A DNA stretch of 64,000 nucleotides. Origin: JAEUIV01 sp033763795. Lineage in GTDB: Bacteria; Planctomycetota; Phycisphaerae; Phycisphaerales; UBA1924. The translations under genes and the position numbers were made by a program. Shown piece after piece: positions 33,540-44,498 of this stretch. How positions within the stretch are numbered: the first letter of the stretch is position 1; the number at the start of each line of letters is the position of its first letter. The stretch is taken from NCBI GenBank assembly GCA_033763795.1, contig JANRJV010000032.1:1-64000 (forward strand), in the 5' to 3' direction. Below the pieces are notes generated by a model. It worked only from the letters and a program-made list of their open reading frames with translations, was not told the DNA's origin and made no database searches.

Positions 33540-36017
33540 TTACTGCCGCTTGCCCTTGTTCTTGCGGTCGGAGCGGTGGTCGCCCTTGCGCAGGTCGCGC
33601 ATCTTGCTGCGGGCGGCGCGCTTGTCCGCGCCGGTGGGGCGGTCGAACCCGCCGCCGAGCTCGTCGGCCCCGCCGAGCGTCAGGCGATTGGCGAGTCGCT
33701 TTTCCTTGCCGACGTCGCGGGCGCCGGCGTCGGTGATGACGAGCTCCATCTGGCGGCGGGCCAGGTCGATCTCGGCGATCGTGACGTTCAGCCGGTCCCC
33801 GATGTTGAAGCTCCGGCCCGAGTTCGACTCGACGAGCGAGCCCGACTGGCGGTCCATGACCCAGCGGGGGAACTTGACGACGCGCCCGTCCTTCATCGGC
33901 GGGGGCAGGTCCTCGACCTTGCACAGCCCCTCGGCGAGATACTTGTCCAGCCGGACGAAGACGCCCGACGCGGCCACGCCCGTCACGAGCGCGGGGAAGC
34001 TCTCGCCGATGTGGTTCTCGAGGAGCTGGAGCACGAGGAACTGCCGGAGCTCGCGCTCGGCGCTCTCGGCGTTGTTCTCGCGGATGTTGCAGTTGACGCC
34101 GATCTGCGTGAGCGTCTGCTCGTCGGGGCACTCGGGGCGGTCGCGGAGCGTGCGTCCGAGCGAGCGCCACCCGCGGTCGTCCTCGGGCCCGGGGACCTTC
34201 TGCCCGTTGTCGGTGATCTCGAGGAAGGCGGTGAGCGCCCGGTGCACGGTGAGGTCGGCGTAGCGGCGGATCGGGCTCGTGAAGTGCGCGTAGGCGGTGC
34301 TTGCGAGGGCGAAGTGCCCGATGAGCGCGGGGGAGTATTCGGCGCGGGTCAGCGTGCGGAGGACGGCCATGTGCACGGCCGGGGCGGCCGCGCTGCCGGC
34401 GGTGGCGTCCAGCAGCCCCTGCAGCTCTTCGCGCGTCGGGCTCTTGGGGATCTTGTAGCCCGCGACCTTCACGTAGTCGCGCAGCTGCTCCATCTCGCCC
34501 GGCACGGGGTCCGGGTGCGTGCGGCGCAGCAGCGGGACGCCCAGCTCCTCGAACAGCCGGGCGACCGCCTCGTTCGCCTCGACCATGAACATCTCGATCA
34601 GCGTGTGCGTGTACGCGTCGTCCTCCGGGACGGCGTCGATCACGCGCCCGTCCTCGTCGTACACGAGCTCGACGTCGGGCAGCTCGAGGTGGATCATGCC
34701 CTGCTTGCGGCGGCGGTCGCGGATAGTGCGCGAGAGGTGATCCATCAGCTTCAGGGTGCTGATGAGCTGCTCGGTGTAGCGGGGCTCCGTGCGGGCGTGC
34801 GTGCGCGCCAGCTCCTGATCGCCGTCGATCAGCGCCTGGGCCTCGAGGTACGTGAGGCGCTTGGCGCTCCTGATCATCCCGGCGCGGAAGTGGGCGCCGC
34901 GGACGCGGCCCTCGGCGTCGTAATCGATGTACGCGCTCTTGACGTAGCGGTTGACCCCCTCCTGCAGCGAGCAGATGCCGTTGCTGAGGATCTCCGGGAG
35001 CATGGGGATGACGAGCCGGGGCAGGTAGCAGGAGTTGCCGCGGTCCTTGGCCTCCTCGTCGAGGGGCGAGCCGGCGTCGATGAAGTGCGAGACGTCGGCG
35101 ATGTGCACGCCCAGGCGCCACTGGGCGCCGCGGTGCTGGCGCGGGTCCAGCCGCTCGATGCTGATGGCGTCGTCGTAATCCTTGGCGTCCGGCGGGTCGA
35201 TCGTGATGATGTACTCGTCGCGCAGGTCGGTGCGTGCGGCGGGGTCGAGCCTGCGACCCTTCTCCAGCTCGCGCATGTCGGCGTCGAAGAGCGCCGACTG
35301 CTCGCGGGCCTGCTCGATGCACGCGTCGGGGAACTCGCCGGGCAGGCCGTAGGCCTCGATGACCGCTTGGGTCTCGACGTCGGGCCGGCCGCTCTCGCCC
35401 AGGACCTTGACGATGACACCCTCGCCCAGCATGCGGCCCTCGGGATAGACCGTCAGCTCGAAGACGACCTTGTCGCCGTCCTTGACGTTCTTGGAGGGCG
35501 CGTCGGGCACGACAACGGGGTCCTGCAGCGCCTTGCCGTCGGGGTAGACGAGCCACTGACCGCCCTGCTTGCGGATCTCGCCGGCGTAGCTGCTGCGCTT
35601 GCGCTCCAGGACCTCGACGATGTTGCCCACGTAGGGGCTGCGGTCGTCGCGCCCGCCGCGCGAGTGGACGACTTCCGCGCGGACGATGTCGCCCGTCATG
35701 GCGTCGGCGGTCTGATGGGCGGGGACGAAGAGGTCCCCGTGCGCGATGGGGTCGCGCGGGATGACGAACCCGAAGCCCTTGGGGTTCTTGCGGAAGGTGC
35801 CGATCAGTTCGCGGCCGAGGGGCGGGAGCGTGACGAGCTGGTCGTCGCCCCAGACCACCTGGCCCGCCGCCGCCAGCTCCTTGATCGCCTCGACGAAGCT
35901 CGCGTAGTCCTCCTTGGGGACGGCGAGATCGGCGGCGAGCGTGTGGGCCGCTGCGGGTGAATAGGTCGCGTGCGCGATGTGCGTGAGGAGTCGCTTTTTG
36001 TAGCGGGAGGGGGCCAT
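33540..36017 (-). CDS. rnr: Ribonuclease R
   Basis: 825 residues, normal for RNase R. The order is an N-terminal winged-helix region, an OB/cold-shock domain (GTFRKNPKGFGFVIPRD), a second OB domain, and the RNB catalytic domain with IDPPDAKDYDDAISIERL near residues 270-290, whose Asp residues bind magnesium. An S1 domain (GVAASGVFVRLDKYLAEGL) and a lysine/arginine-rich tail (ARSKMRDLRKGDHRSDRK) end the protein. It degrades structured RNA 3' to 5'. ATG 36017 is chosen because the helix begins there; an upstream in-frame ATG (36086) adds an Arg/Pro-rich stretch. It follows rpoD with a terminator between, so it probably has its own promoter in 36018-36232. Confidence 0.95.
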   Translation of the reverse strand: MAPSRYKKRLLTHIAHATYSPAAAHTLAADLAVPKEDYASFVEAIKELAAAGQVVWGDDQLVTLPPLGRELIGTFRKNPKGFGFVIPRDPIAHGDLFVPAHQTADAMTGDIVRAEVVHSRGGRDDRSPYVGNIVEVLERKRSSYAGEIRKQGGQWLVYPDGKALQDPVVVPDAPSKNVKDGDKVVFELTVYPEGRMLGEGVIVKVLGESGRPDVETQAVIEAYGLPGEFPDACIEQAREQSALFDADMRELEKGRRLDPAARTDLRDEYIITIDPPDAKDYDDAISIERLDPRQHRGAQWRLGVHIADVSHFIDAGSPLDEEAKDRGNSCYLPRLVIPMLPEILSNGICSLQEGVNRYVKSAYIDYDAEGRVRGAHFRAGMIRSAKRLTYLEAQALIDGDQELARTHARTEPRYTEQLISTLKLMDHLSRTIRDRRRKQGMIHLELPDVELVYDEDGRVIDAVPEDDAYTHTLIEMFMVEANEAVARLFEELGVPLLRRTHPDPVPGEMEQLRDYVKVAGYKIPKSPTREELQGLLDATAGSAAAPAVHMAVLRTLTRAEYSPALIGHFALASTAYAHFTSPIRRYADLTVHRALTAFLEITDNGQKVPGPEDDRGWRSLGRTLRDRPECPDEQTLTQIGVNCNIRENNAESAERELRQFLVLQLLENHIGESFPALVTGVAASGVFVRLDKYLAEGLCKVEDLPPPMKDGRVVKFPRWVMDRQSGSLVESNSGRSFNIGDRLNVTIAEIDLARRQMELVITDAGARDVGKEKRLANRLTLGGADELGGGFDRPTGADKRAARSKMRDLRKGDHRSDRKNKGKRQ

Positions 36018-36323
36018 TGAGTCTCGCTGTGTGGCCGGCGCGGGCCGACGACGGTGAAATGCCGATGCTTTTTCGAGGGGTAGCATACGCCTTGTGCGCG
36101 GAGGTCACGCGGGCGCGGCGGCTCCGCCACTGCCGGGACGCTCCCGGAGCTCGAAGCGGGCGGCGCTCGGGAACGAGCGGTCGCGGCTCTTTCTGCGAGC
36201 ACCGAAGGCGACGCACGCGGCGCGGCTTCATGAAAAAACGCCCCGGGCAGAGCCGGGGCGTTTGAAGGGTGTCGCGTGGGTCGCGCGGCGTGGCGAGCTG
36301 CGCCGCCGTGCGGTGTGCTGCGG
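36018..36323. other. Intergenic region between rpoD and rnr
   Basis: It holds the rpoD terminator at 36233-36263. On the minus strand TATGCT lies about 60 nt before the rnr start and is a possible -10, without a convincing -35. I saw no gene here. Confidence 0.5.
36233..36263 (-). terminator. Intrinsic terminator downstream of rpoD
   Basis: On the minus strand the stem is ACGCCCCGG paired with CCGGGGCGT across a short loop, followed directly by a run of six T. This is a textbook rho-independent terminator about 60 bp after the rpoD stop. It separates rpoD from rnr. Confidence 0.9.
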
Positions 36324-38165
<1,842 letters not shown>

Positions 38166-38522
38166 GTTCGCTCTCCAGTGCGGTCCGCTCGAAGCCTCTG
38201 TGTGACGCGTCGGGGTTCGCGGCCTCGACGTGCCGGGTTGAGCGCCCTCGTGGCGCGTGTCCCGGGGCGGGCGGCCGGAGCCGCACGCCCGACAAAGAGG
38301 GATGCAATCACGTTCCGATCCGATGCTCGTCCGGGCAACACATTCCGGACGCTTTGCCGGGCAAGGTCGCCGGCTCTGACGAAACTGGGCTCCTCTGTTC
38401 GTTCCAATCCGCCGAAGGTTCGGCGGTTCTGTCGGCCTTTCCGTTCAACGATCCGTTCTTCAGTGAACCTCTGCCCGAAACCGTTCTCTCTTCCTGCGCC
38501 GGTCTGCCTCCCGGCGTGCAGA
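38166..38522. other. Intergenic region between dnaG and rpoD
   Basis: 357 bp, presumably carrying the rpoD promoter on the minus strand. I found a strong hairpin (38409-38426) but no clear -35/-10 pair and no gene. Base composition is less GC-rich than the flanks. Confidence 0.4.
38409..38426. repeat. Perfect hairpin CCGCCGAA-GG-TTCGGCGG
   Basis: An 18-bp inverted repeat, 8-bp arms with a 2-nt centre, lies about 100 bp after the dnaG stop. Without a T run it is not a standard terminator; it may help rho-dependent termination, RNA processing or protein binding between dnaG and rpoD. Confidence 0.45.
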
Positions 38523-40469
38523 TCACCCGGCCCTGGGGCGCGGCAGCGCCAAGGGGTTGCCTCCCAAACGCTCCTGCGTCGAGCGAAGCCGCTCAAGCCG
38601 GGACGTCGCATCCTCTCCGGGCCGTGTGGCCCGCTCCCTCTCGAGCACGAGCCGGGCGACGCACGCCCGCCAGTGCTCCAGCACCCGATCACGCCGACCA
38701 TCCACGCGGCGCTCGGTCTCGGATTCCAGCCGCGTCGCGGCGCTCCGCGCCTCGGCGTCTTCGAGCTCCATCAGCACGTCCGACAAGGACGCCGACGTGC
38801 CGCGGGCCCGCAGACCCTCGAGCGCCGATGCGATCGCCGCCAAGGGGGGCGAAGCGTAGGCGCACGCTTCCAGCACGTCATGCGTTCGTGAAGGATCTTC
38901 AACCGCCAGATTCGGCTCGTGCAGCAGGCAACCCAGCGCGTGCTCCAGCGCCGCCGTCCCGCCCGGGGATGTCCCTGCCTGGCCCGAGAAAGCCTTCTCT
39001 GAGACGGGACCGACCGGTCTTCCTGAGGAGATTTCCCGTCGAACCCGCTCATACTCCGAACTTGGAGTCGAGGCGTCGGACGACACCCCGCGCTGCCGAG
39101 CGAAGACCTCCGAACGTTGTGCCAAGGTTTGGAGAAGAACCGAGTCGGGGATCCCCGTCTCGCCTGACAGCATGCGAACGAGCGCATGCCTACGCACGAG
39201 CGAGAGCTTGCCCGCGCCCAGCTCGACCAGTCTGGTCAGCTCGCCGTCGACGCCCGAGGCCCAGCCGCCCGAACCCGGGGCGAAGCCGTCGGCGAGCAGG
39301 CGGGCCCGCAGGCGACTGAAGCGGAAGGCCATGAAGTCGACCGCCTCATCGAGCACGCCGCGGAACAGGGCGTCCCCACCGGGGCGTTTGAGAAGCTCGT
39401 CGGGGTCCTTGCCGCCTTCCATGACGGCGATGCGCACGTCGATCTCCGCGCCGGAGACGTAGAGCTGGAAGGCGACCTCGAAGGCGCGGTCCGCGGCCCG
39501 CTGGCCGGCCTCGTCGCCGTCGAACAGGAAGATGAACGTGCGGCAGCTCCGCTCCAGACGTGCGGCGTGCTTGGGAGTCAGGGCCGTGCCCAGCGTGGCG
39601 ACGACGTTCGTGAACCCCGCCTGGTGACAGGCGATGACGTCGGTGTACCCCTCGGTGACGATGGCGCTGCGCGTCGTCTGGATGCCGGTCCACGCCTGCT
39701 TGAGGCCGAAGAGCGTAGCGCCCTTGTCGAAGACGGGCGTTTCGGGGCTGTTGAGATACTTGGGCTCATCGTCCTCGCGGATCTTGCGCCCGCCGAAGGC
39801 GACGGCCCGGCCGATCTGGTCGAAGATGGGGAAGATCAGGCGGTGCCGGAGCGCGTCGTAGTGGCCGTCGCTCTCGGGTCGCTTCTTGACGAGGCCCGCC
39901 TCGACGAACGGCTTGAGATCCAGCGATTTGCTGCGGACATACTGGACGAGGCCGTCCCACCGGTCGGGGGCGGCGCCCAGCCCGAACTTCTCGACCATCT
40001 CGCGCGAGATGCCGCGGCTCTCGATGACGTCGCGGGCCGCCTGCCCGTGCTCGGCGTGGATGAGCACGCCGCGGAAGAAGCGCAGCGCGTGGGCGTTGGC
40101 CTCGATGAGTTCATCACGCGAGCAGGGCTCGCGGTCCTCACCGGAACCGACGAGCCTCGGGGGCGGGCGATAGAGCTCGAGCTCGATGCCCGCGCGCTCG
40201 GCGAGAAACTGCAGCGCCTCGCGGAAGCCCATGCCGTGGTACCGCGTGACGAAGTCGATGGCGTTGCCGCCCGCGCCGCAGACGAAGCAGTGGAAGATCT
40301 GCTTGGCGGGGACGACGTACATGGAGGGATTGTGGTCGGCGTGGAAGGGGCACAGGCCCACGAACTCGCGGCCCTTGGCCTTGAGCATCAGGTGATCGCC
40401 CACCACGCGGACGATGTCCGTGGCTTCGAGCACTCGGCGACGGTTATCAGGCTCACCCGACAAACGCAC
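38523..40469 (-). CDS. dnaG: DNA primase
   Basis: 648 residues from GTG 40469. This start is chosen because primases normally begin shortly before the D-I-V-R-V-V helix, and the codon at 40475 is not a start. The CHC2 zinc finger is Cys40-Pro-Phe-His43 with Cys61 and Cys64 (CPFHADHNPSM, HCFVCGAGG). The TOPRIM catalytic core follows, with EGYTDVIACHQAG near residue 270 and FLFDGDEAGQRA near residue 315. The C-terminal helicase-binding part is helical and poorly conserved. Primase makes RNA primers at the fork. It is upstream of rpoD, as in the macromolecular synthesis operon; rpsU is not seen before it. Confidence 0.95.
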   Translation of the reverse strand: MRLSGEPDNRRRVLEATDIVRVVGDHLMLKAKGREFVGLCPFHADHNPSMYVVPAKQIFHCFVCGAGGNAIDFVTRYHGMGFREALQFLAERAGIELELYRPPPRLVGSGEDREPCSRDELIEANAHALRFFRGVLIHAEHGQAARDVIESRGISREMVEKFGLGAAPDRWDGLVQYVRSKSLDLKPFVEAGLVKKRPESDGHYDALRHRLIFPIFDQIGRAVAFGGRKIREDDEPKYLNSPETPVFDKGATLFGLKQAWTGIQTTRSAIVTEGYTDVIACHQAGFTNVVATLGTALTPKHAARLERSCRTFIFLFDGDEAGQRAADRAFEVAFQLYVSGAEIDVRIAVMEGGKDPDELLKRPGGDALFRGVLDEAVDFMAFRFSRLRARLLADGFAPGSGGWASGVDGELTRLVELGAGKLSLVRRHALVRMLSGETGIPDSVLLQTLAQRSEVFARQRGVSSDASTPSSEYERVRREISSGRPVGPVSEKAFSGQAGTSPGGTAALEHALGCLLHEPNLAVEDPSRTHDVLEACAYASPPLAAIASALEGLRARGTSASLSDVLMELEDAEARSAATRLESETERRVDGRRDRVLEHWRACVARLVLERERATRPGEDATSRLERLRSTQERLGGNPLALPRPRAG

Positions 40470-40901
40470 TGCGACACACCCCTGTCCGCCACACCGACCG
40501 GCCGGGACGGAACCGGGTCCGTCCAACCCGCACGCCCGACGAAACAACACCGCCCGGCGCCCGCGACACGGCCGCCTCCACGAAGGTCCCCACGTCCCAC
40601 GAAACAGACAGTCGCGGGTCACGCAACAACAACCGATTTGCGGCACGGGGGAGAGAGAACCCGCATGCCGTCGCGCATCTCACTCAGGGGTGGTTTCCTG
40701 TGCCCGGTTGGTGGACGCTCGGTCCCCAGAAACGCGGGCGTGTGAGGAGATGGCGCTTTGCTCATCAAACGCTAACCCGCCGTTCGTCCGGGTCAAACGC
40801 GACTGAACAGAAAACCGCACTTTCTTGCATCAACCCTCTTGAATGCTGCCTTTCCGCCGCGCAGCTACCGGTGGACAAGCTGACGACACGCCGTCCTTGC
40901 G

Positions 40902-40913
40902 CGAAGCGCTTCG
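40902..40913. promoter_or_regulatory. Palindrome CGAAGCGCTTCG over the -35 position of the acyP promoter
   Basis: A perfect 12-bp palindrome ends exactly 17 nt before the candidate -10 TAGCAT at 40931. It therefore covers the expected -35 hexamer and could be a repressor or activator site. A chance restriction-like palindrome is also possible. Confidence 0.3.
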
Positions 40914-40930
40914 AATCATTCAAAGCTCGA

Positions 40931-40936
40931 TAGCAT
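40931..40936 (+). promoter_or_regulatory. Candidate -10 element (TAGCAT), leaderless type
   Basis: TAGCAT ends 8 nt before ATG 40945 and no Shine-Dalgarno sequence lies between, so transcription would start at or next to the initiation codon. Confidence 0.38.
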
Positions 40937-40944
40937 CGCCGCGC

Positions 40945-41211
40945 ATGATCCGGCTACGGCTCAGCTTCCAGGGTCGCGTGCAGGGCGTGGGCTTCCGCGC
41001 CACCGCGGAGCGTGCCGCGACCCGCCACGCGCTGGCGGGCTGGGTCCGCAACGAGCCCGACGGATCGGTCACCATGGAGATTGAGGGAGATCCCGACACG
41101 CTCGAGCGCTGCATCGCGGACCTCAGCGCGACCATGGCGCGCAACATCCGCACTGTCAGCAGATTCCAGCTTCCGATCCAGGGTGAAACCGGCTTCGACA
41201 TCCACCGCTGA
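40945..41211 (+). CDS. acyP: Acylphosphatase
   Basis: 88 residues, the normal size. The substrate-binding loop GRVQGVGFR (residues 10-18, catalytic Arg18) and Asn36 in GWVRNEPDGSV are both present. The enzyme hydrolyses acyl phosphates such as acetyl phosphate and carbamoyl phosphate. ATG 40945 is the only sensible start; the in-frame upstream extension is unlike the family. An HAD phosphatase follows after 11 bp, so the two probably share a transcript. Confidence 0.92.
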   Translation: MIRLRLSFQGRVQGVGFRATAERAATRHALAGWVRNEPDGSVTMEIEGDPDTLERCIADLSATMARNIRTVSRFQLPIQGETGFDIHR

Positions 41212-41222
41212 ACGAGCACAAC

Positions 41223-41918
41223 ATGCTGATCCTCTTCGACGTTGACGCGACGCTCATCACCACCGCCCGCGCGGGCATCGCCGCGATGGGACGGGCCGGA
41301 CGCGATATGTTCGGGGCCGGTTTCGATGAGTCGCGCGTCGAGTACGCCGGCCGGCTCGACCCGCTCATCATCGCGGACCTCCTCACCGCGCATCAGATCG
41401 AAGTATCGCCTGCTTCCATGCAGGCGTTTCGGGATGCGTACGGCCACCACTTGAGGGCCCTGCTCACCGGGTCGGACCTGGCAAAGCCCTGCCCCGGAGT
41501 GCCGAAGCTCATCTCCCTTCTCGAAACCCGCGCCGACGTGACCATCGGGCTCCTTACTGGGAATTTTCCCGAGACGGGGCGCATCAAGCTGCTCGCCAGC
41601 GGAATCGATCCCGACCGCTTCCCAATCCACGTCTGGGGCTCGGACTCGCCGCACACGCCCCCCGCGCGTCAGCACCTTCCGCCCGTGGGCATGGAGCGGT
41701 ACCGAGTGCTCCGCGGCCGCACGGTCGACGCTCGAAAGGTCACCATCGTGGGAGACACGCCGCACGACATCGCTTGCGCCCGCGCGCACGGCTGCCGCTC
41801 GCTGGGAGTTGCCACGGGCCCCTACACCATCGACGCGCTGATGTCGGCGGGGGCCGACCGCGCCGTCGCGACCCTCGAAGCGAGCGACGACATCGCGCGC
41901 TGGCTGGTGGACGCGTGA
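41223..41918 (+). CDS. HAD-superfamily hydrolase (phosphoglycolate phosphatase-like)
   Basis: 231 residues. HAD motif I is FDVDAT (nucleophile Asp6, acid/base Asp8), motif II lies in GLLTGNF, and motif IV is VGDTPHDIACARA. A helical cap domain sits between motifs I and II (about residues 14-85), giving the C1-cap layout of phosphoglycolate phosphatase and related enzymes. Motif I has Ala where many phosphatases have Gly (DxDGT), a mild change. The substrate is not predictable. It starts 11 bp after acyP and overlaps the next gene by 4 nt (GTGA). Confidence 0.85.
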   Translation: MLILFDVDATLITTARAGIAAMGRAGRDMFGAGFDESRVEYAGRLDPLIIADLLTAHQIEVSPASMQAFRDAYGHHLRALLTGSDLAKPCPGVPKLISLLETRADVTIGLLTGNFPETGRIKLLASGIDPDRFPIHVWGSDSPHTPPARQHLPPVGMERYRVLRGRTVDARKVTIVGDTPHDIACARAHGCRSLGVATGPYTIDALMSAGADRAVATLEASDDIARWLVDA

Positions 41919-43267
41919 GCGCCGAGCGCTCCGCGCCGTCGGCGGGGCCGATCGGGCAGGCCGATCGACTCGAGACGGTGGACGTGCTGCGGGGCTTTGC
42001 GCTCCTGGGCATCCTGCCCATGAACCTGCCCTTCTTCGCCGACACGAGCGCCGCGTTCTTCAACCCGGCGCTCTCGGGGGGCTTCACGGGCGTCAACTAC
42101 GCGCTGTGGCTGTTCGGACACGTGTTCTTCGAGCTGAAGATGATGAGCATCTTCTCGATGCTCTTCGGCGCGGGGCTGATCGTGATGAACGAGCGCTCCG
42201 CCGCCGCGGGCCGCTCGCTCGCCGCCGTCTACTACCGCCGGATCGGCTGGCTGCTGGTCATCGGTCTGGCGCACGCGTACCTCCTGTGGTACGGCGACAT
42301 CCTCGTCACCTACGCGCTGTGCGGGCTGGCGCTGTACCCCCTGCGCAGGCTGAAGCCTCTGCCGCTCGTCGCGCTGGGGGCCGCGCTTCTGCTGACCGGG
42401 ATGCTCGTGCAGTTCGGGCTGGGGCTGGGCTTCGACTTCCTGCGCGGCATGGCCGACGAAGTCTCGCACATGACGCTGCAGGGCGAAACACCCGCGCGGT
42501 GGCAGCGCGACGCCGCCGAGCAGTGGGCGGAGATCTCGGCGGACTTCATGCCCGGCGCCGCCGCGCTCGCCGCGGAGCGCGCCGACTATCTGCAGGGCGG
42601 ATGGGACCTCTTCAACCGCCGGGCCGGGGAGAGCCTGTCGGCGCAGCTCGAGGGCTTCGCATTCTTCAGCCTGTGGCGAGCGGGCGGACTTATGCTGATC
42701 GGCATGGCGCTCATGAAGAGCGGCTTCCTCCGCGGGGCGCTCCCGTCGCGCGTGTACGCGCTGGTCGCGGCGCTGGGCCTCTCGATCGGCACGCCGCTGA
42801 TCGTCTGGGGCGCCGCCCGCAACCAGGAGGCGAACTTCGACATCGTTCACATGTTCACCGAGGGGCTGCTGACCAACGCCGTGGGCAGCCTCTTGATGAT
42901 GCTGGCGTACGCGTCGCTGATCGCGCTCGTGTGCCGGTCGGGCGCCCTGCCCGCGCTGCGTCGCGGCCTGGCGGGCGTCGGACGCATGGCGCTCACGAAC
43001 TACCTGATGCAGTCGGTGCTGTGCACGACGCTCTTCTACGGCTATGGGCTGGGGCTCTTCGGCGCGCTCGACCGCGTCGGGTGGTGGTACGTCGTGCTGG
43101 TCATCTGGGCGTTCCAGCTCGGGACGAGCCGGCTGTGGCTCGAGCACTTCCGCTTCGGCCCTGCCGAGTGGGCGTGGCGCTCGCTGACGTACTGGCGTGT
43201 GCAGCCCATGCGGATCCGCCCCGCCCAGCCGCGCAATGAGCGCGCCGTCGCGTCAAGCCCGGGCTGA
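41915..43267 (+). CDS. DUF418 multi-pass membrane protein
   Basis: 450 residues from GTG 41915, which overlaps the HAD stop. It opens with RLETVDVLRGFALLGILPMN, the signature of DUF418/HGSNAT-like membrane proteins. About ten hydrophobic segments follow, and the C-terminal DUF418 region includes VGRMALTNYLMQSVLCTTLF and RLWLEHFRFGPAEWAWRSL. Related proteins are thought to be membrane acyltransferases or transporters, but this is not established. The upstream in-frame frame is shadow sequence of the HAD gene. Its last 15 bases overlap the end of the convergent gene. Confidence 0.88.
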   Translation: MSAERSAPSAGPIGQADRLETVDVLRGFALLGILPMNLPFFADTSAAFFNPALSGGFTGVNYALWLFGHVFFELKMMSIFSMLFGAGLIVMNERSAAAGRSLAAVYYRRIGWLLVIGLAHAYLLWYGDILVTYALCGLALYPLRRLKPLPLVALGAALLLTGMLVQFGLGLGFDFLRGMADEVSHMTLQGETPARWQRDAAEQWAEISADFMPGAAALAAERADYLQGGWDLFNRRAGESLSAQLEGFAFFSLWRAGGLMLIGMALMKSGFLRGALPSRVYALVAALGLSIGTPLIVWGAARNQEANFDIVHMFTEGLLTNAVGSLLMMLAYASLIALVCRSGALPALRRGLAGVGRMALTNYLMQSVLCTTLFYGYGLGLFGALDRVGWWYVVLVIWAFQLGTSRLWLEHFRFGPAEWAWRSLTYWRVQPMRIRPAQPRNERAVASSPG

Positions 43268-43624
43268 TCCGCCGTCCCCGCCGCGCATCGGCTCGGCCGA
43301 AGCCACCATGCCGGGGCGATGCTGGTTCAGCGACCCGCATGAGGGGCAGACCACCCCGTGCTCGAGGGGCGGGATGTCCCGGATCGACTGGCCGCACGTC
43401 AGGCACACGCCCTCACCGAGACGCTGCGTGAGCTTGCTGACGGTCATCGTCATTGCGGCGACGGCCACGCCCACGATGGGCAGCGCCATCCACGCCGGGC
43501 CAAGGCTGATCGCGCCGAAAGCCGCCAGCGGGATGCCGATCACGAACACGATCAGCCGGAGCCTGATCTTGTGCACCCATGCCATGCCACGATGTACGAG
43601 CTCGTGATCCATCTGGTCGCCCAC
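43253..43624 (-). CDS. Small membrane protein with C-terminal zinc ribbon
   Basis: About 123 residues from GTG 43624; ATG 43612 is an alternative. Two hydrophobic segments (LIVFVIGIPLAAFGAISL and WMALPIVGVAVAAMTMTV) form a helical hairpin, followed by a zinc ribbon CLTCGQSI with CPSCGSL. Both ends should be cytoplasmic. I do not recognise a named family. It ends 15 bp inside the convergent DUF418 gene. On the minus strand TACGAT lies about 26 nt before the start, a possible -10. Confidence 0.65.
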   Translation of the reverse strand: MGDQMDHELVHRGMAWVHKIRLRLIVFVIGIPLAAFGAISLGPAWMALPIVGVAVAAMTMTVSKLTQRLGEGVCLTCGQSIRDIPPLEHGVVCPSCGSLNQHRPGMVASAEPMRGGDGGSARA

Positions 43625-43700
43625 GCTTCGGAGAATCGCTGAAAGGAGATCATCGTATCTCGGCGGGGCCCGACCCGAGCCCTCCGGACAGGAAGTCCCC

Positions 43701-43706
43701 TAAACT
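43701..43706 (+). promoter_or_regulatory. Candidate -10 element (TAAACT), leaderless type
   Basis: TAAACT ends 6 nt before GTG 43713 with no Shine-Dalgarno sequence. This spacing puts the transcription start on the GTG and is the main reason to prefer GTG 43713 over ATG 43728 for tsaB. Confidence 0.38.
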
Positions 43707-43712
43707 TCGCCC

Positions 43713-44498
43713 GTGCCCGCCGCAGAGATGCTCACGCTCGCCATCGAGGCCAGCAATCCCACCGCGCCGCCCGCGCCCCCCACTCACCCCGCGCCCCCCA
43801 CGCCGCCCGGCCCGCTCCCGGCGGCGGACCGGCAGCCGGCCCGCGCGGGCGTTGCTGTCGGGCTGATCGGTCAGGGAACCGTCAGGGCGCTGGCGTGCGA
43901 ATCCCTGCCGGGGCTGGATGACGCGCAGCTCCTGCCCGGGATCGACCGGGCCGTCCGGCGGGCGGGCGCGAAGCCCGCCGACCTCCGCGCGATCGCGGTC
44001 AGCGTCGGTCCCGGCGGCTTCACGGGCCTGCGCATGGCGGTCGCAGCGGCCAAGATGATCGCGCTGGCGACCGGCGCGTCGTGCATCGCGGTGCCGACCG
44101 CGCGGGCCCTGGCGCGCCGCGCGCCCGCCGACGCCTTCGCGGCCCGTCGCCCCGTCGCGGTGTGCCTGGCGTGGAAGCGCGAGGACGCGTGGGTCGAGGT
44201 GTTCGACGGCCCCAGCGCCCCGCCGCGCTCCGCCGGTCTCGTGGCGTTGCGCGCGATCGCCGAGCTCGATCTCGCCGCGCTGATCGCCGACGGCGCCCTG
44301 ATCGAGACGATGAGGCAGCGCGGCTTCATGCCCGCGGGCCTGCCGGCCTACGAGCCCGCTTTCGATCCGGTCGCCGTGCTCGAAGTCGCCGCGGATCTCC
44401 CCGCCGCGAGCGCCGACGCCCTGGCGCCGCTGTACCCGCGCGAACCGGAGGCGGTCACGAAGTGGCGCGCCCTTGGCCGCGCCGACGCCGCCCGCTGA
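43713..44498 (+). CDS. tsaB: tRNA threonylcarbamoyladenosine biosynthesis protein TsaB
   Basis: 261 residues from GTG 43713; ATG 43728 (MLTLAIEASN) also fits the family. The TsaB signature SVGPGGFTGLRMAVAAAKMI is intact, in the actin-like fold. TsaB pairs with TsaD to transfer threonylcarbamoyl to A37 of ANN-decoding tRNAs. Between the first strand (TLAIEAS) and the second (AGVAVGLI) is an unusual insert of about 25 residues that is mostly Pro and Ala. The region after the signature is less conserved, as usual for TsaB. Its TGA abuts the stop (TCA on this strand) of the convergent cyclophilin gene. Confidence 0.88.
   Translation: MPAAEMLTLAIEASNPTAPPAPPTHPAPPTPPGPLPAADRQPARAGVAVGLIGQGTVRALACESLPGLDDAQLLPGIDRAVRRAGAKPADLRAIAVSVGPGGFTGLRMAVAAAKMIALATGASCIAVPTARALARRAPADAFAARRPVAVCLAWKREDAWVEVFDGPSAPPRSAGLVALRAIAELDLAALIADGALIETMRQRGFMPAGLPAYEPAFDPVAVLEVAADLPAASADALAPLYPREPEAVTKWRALGRADAAR

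Larger units (their letters stand above)
40470..40944. other. Divergent intergenic region between dnaG and acyP
   Basis: 475 bp. The left part should carry the dnaG promoter (minus strand), and the right part the acyP promoter (see 40902-40936). Short open frames on the plus strand here have no ribosome binding sites and read as low-complexity translation. I saw no RNA gene. Confidence 0.45.
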
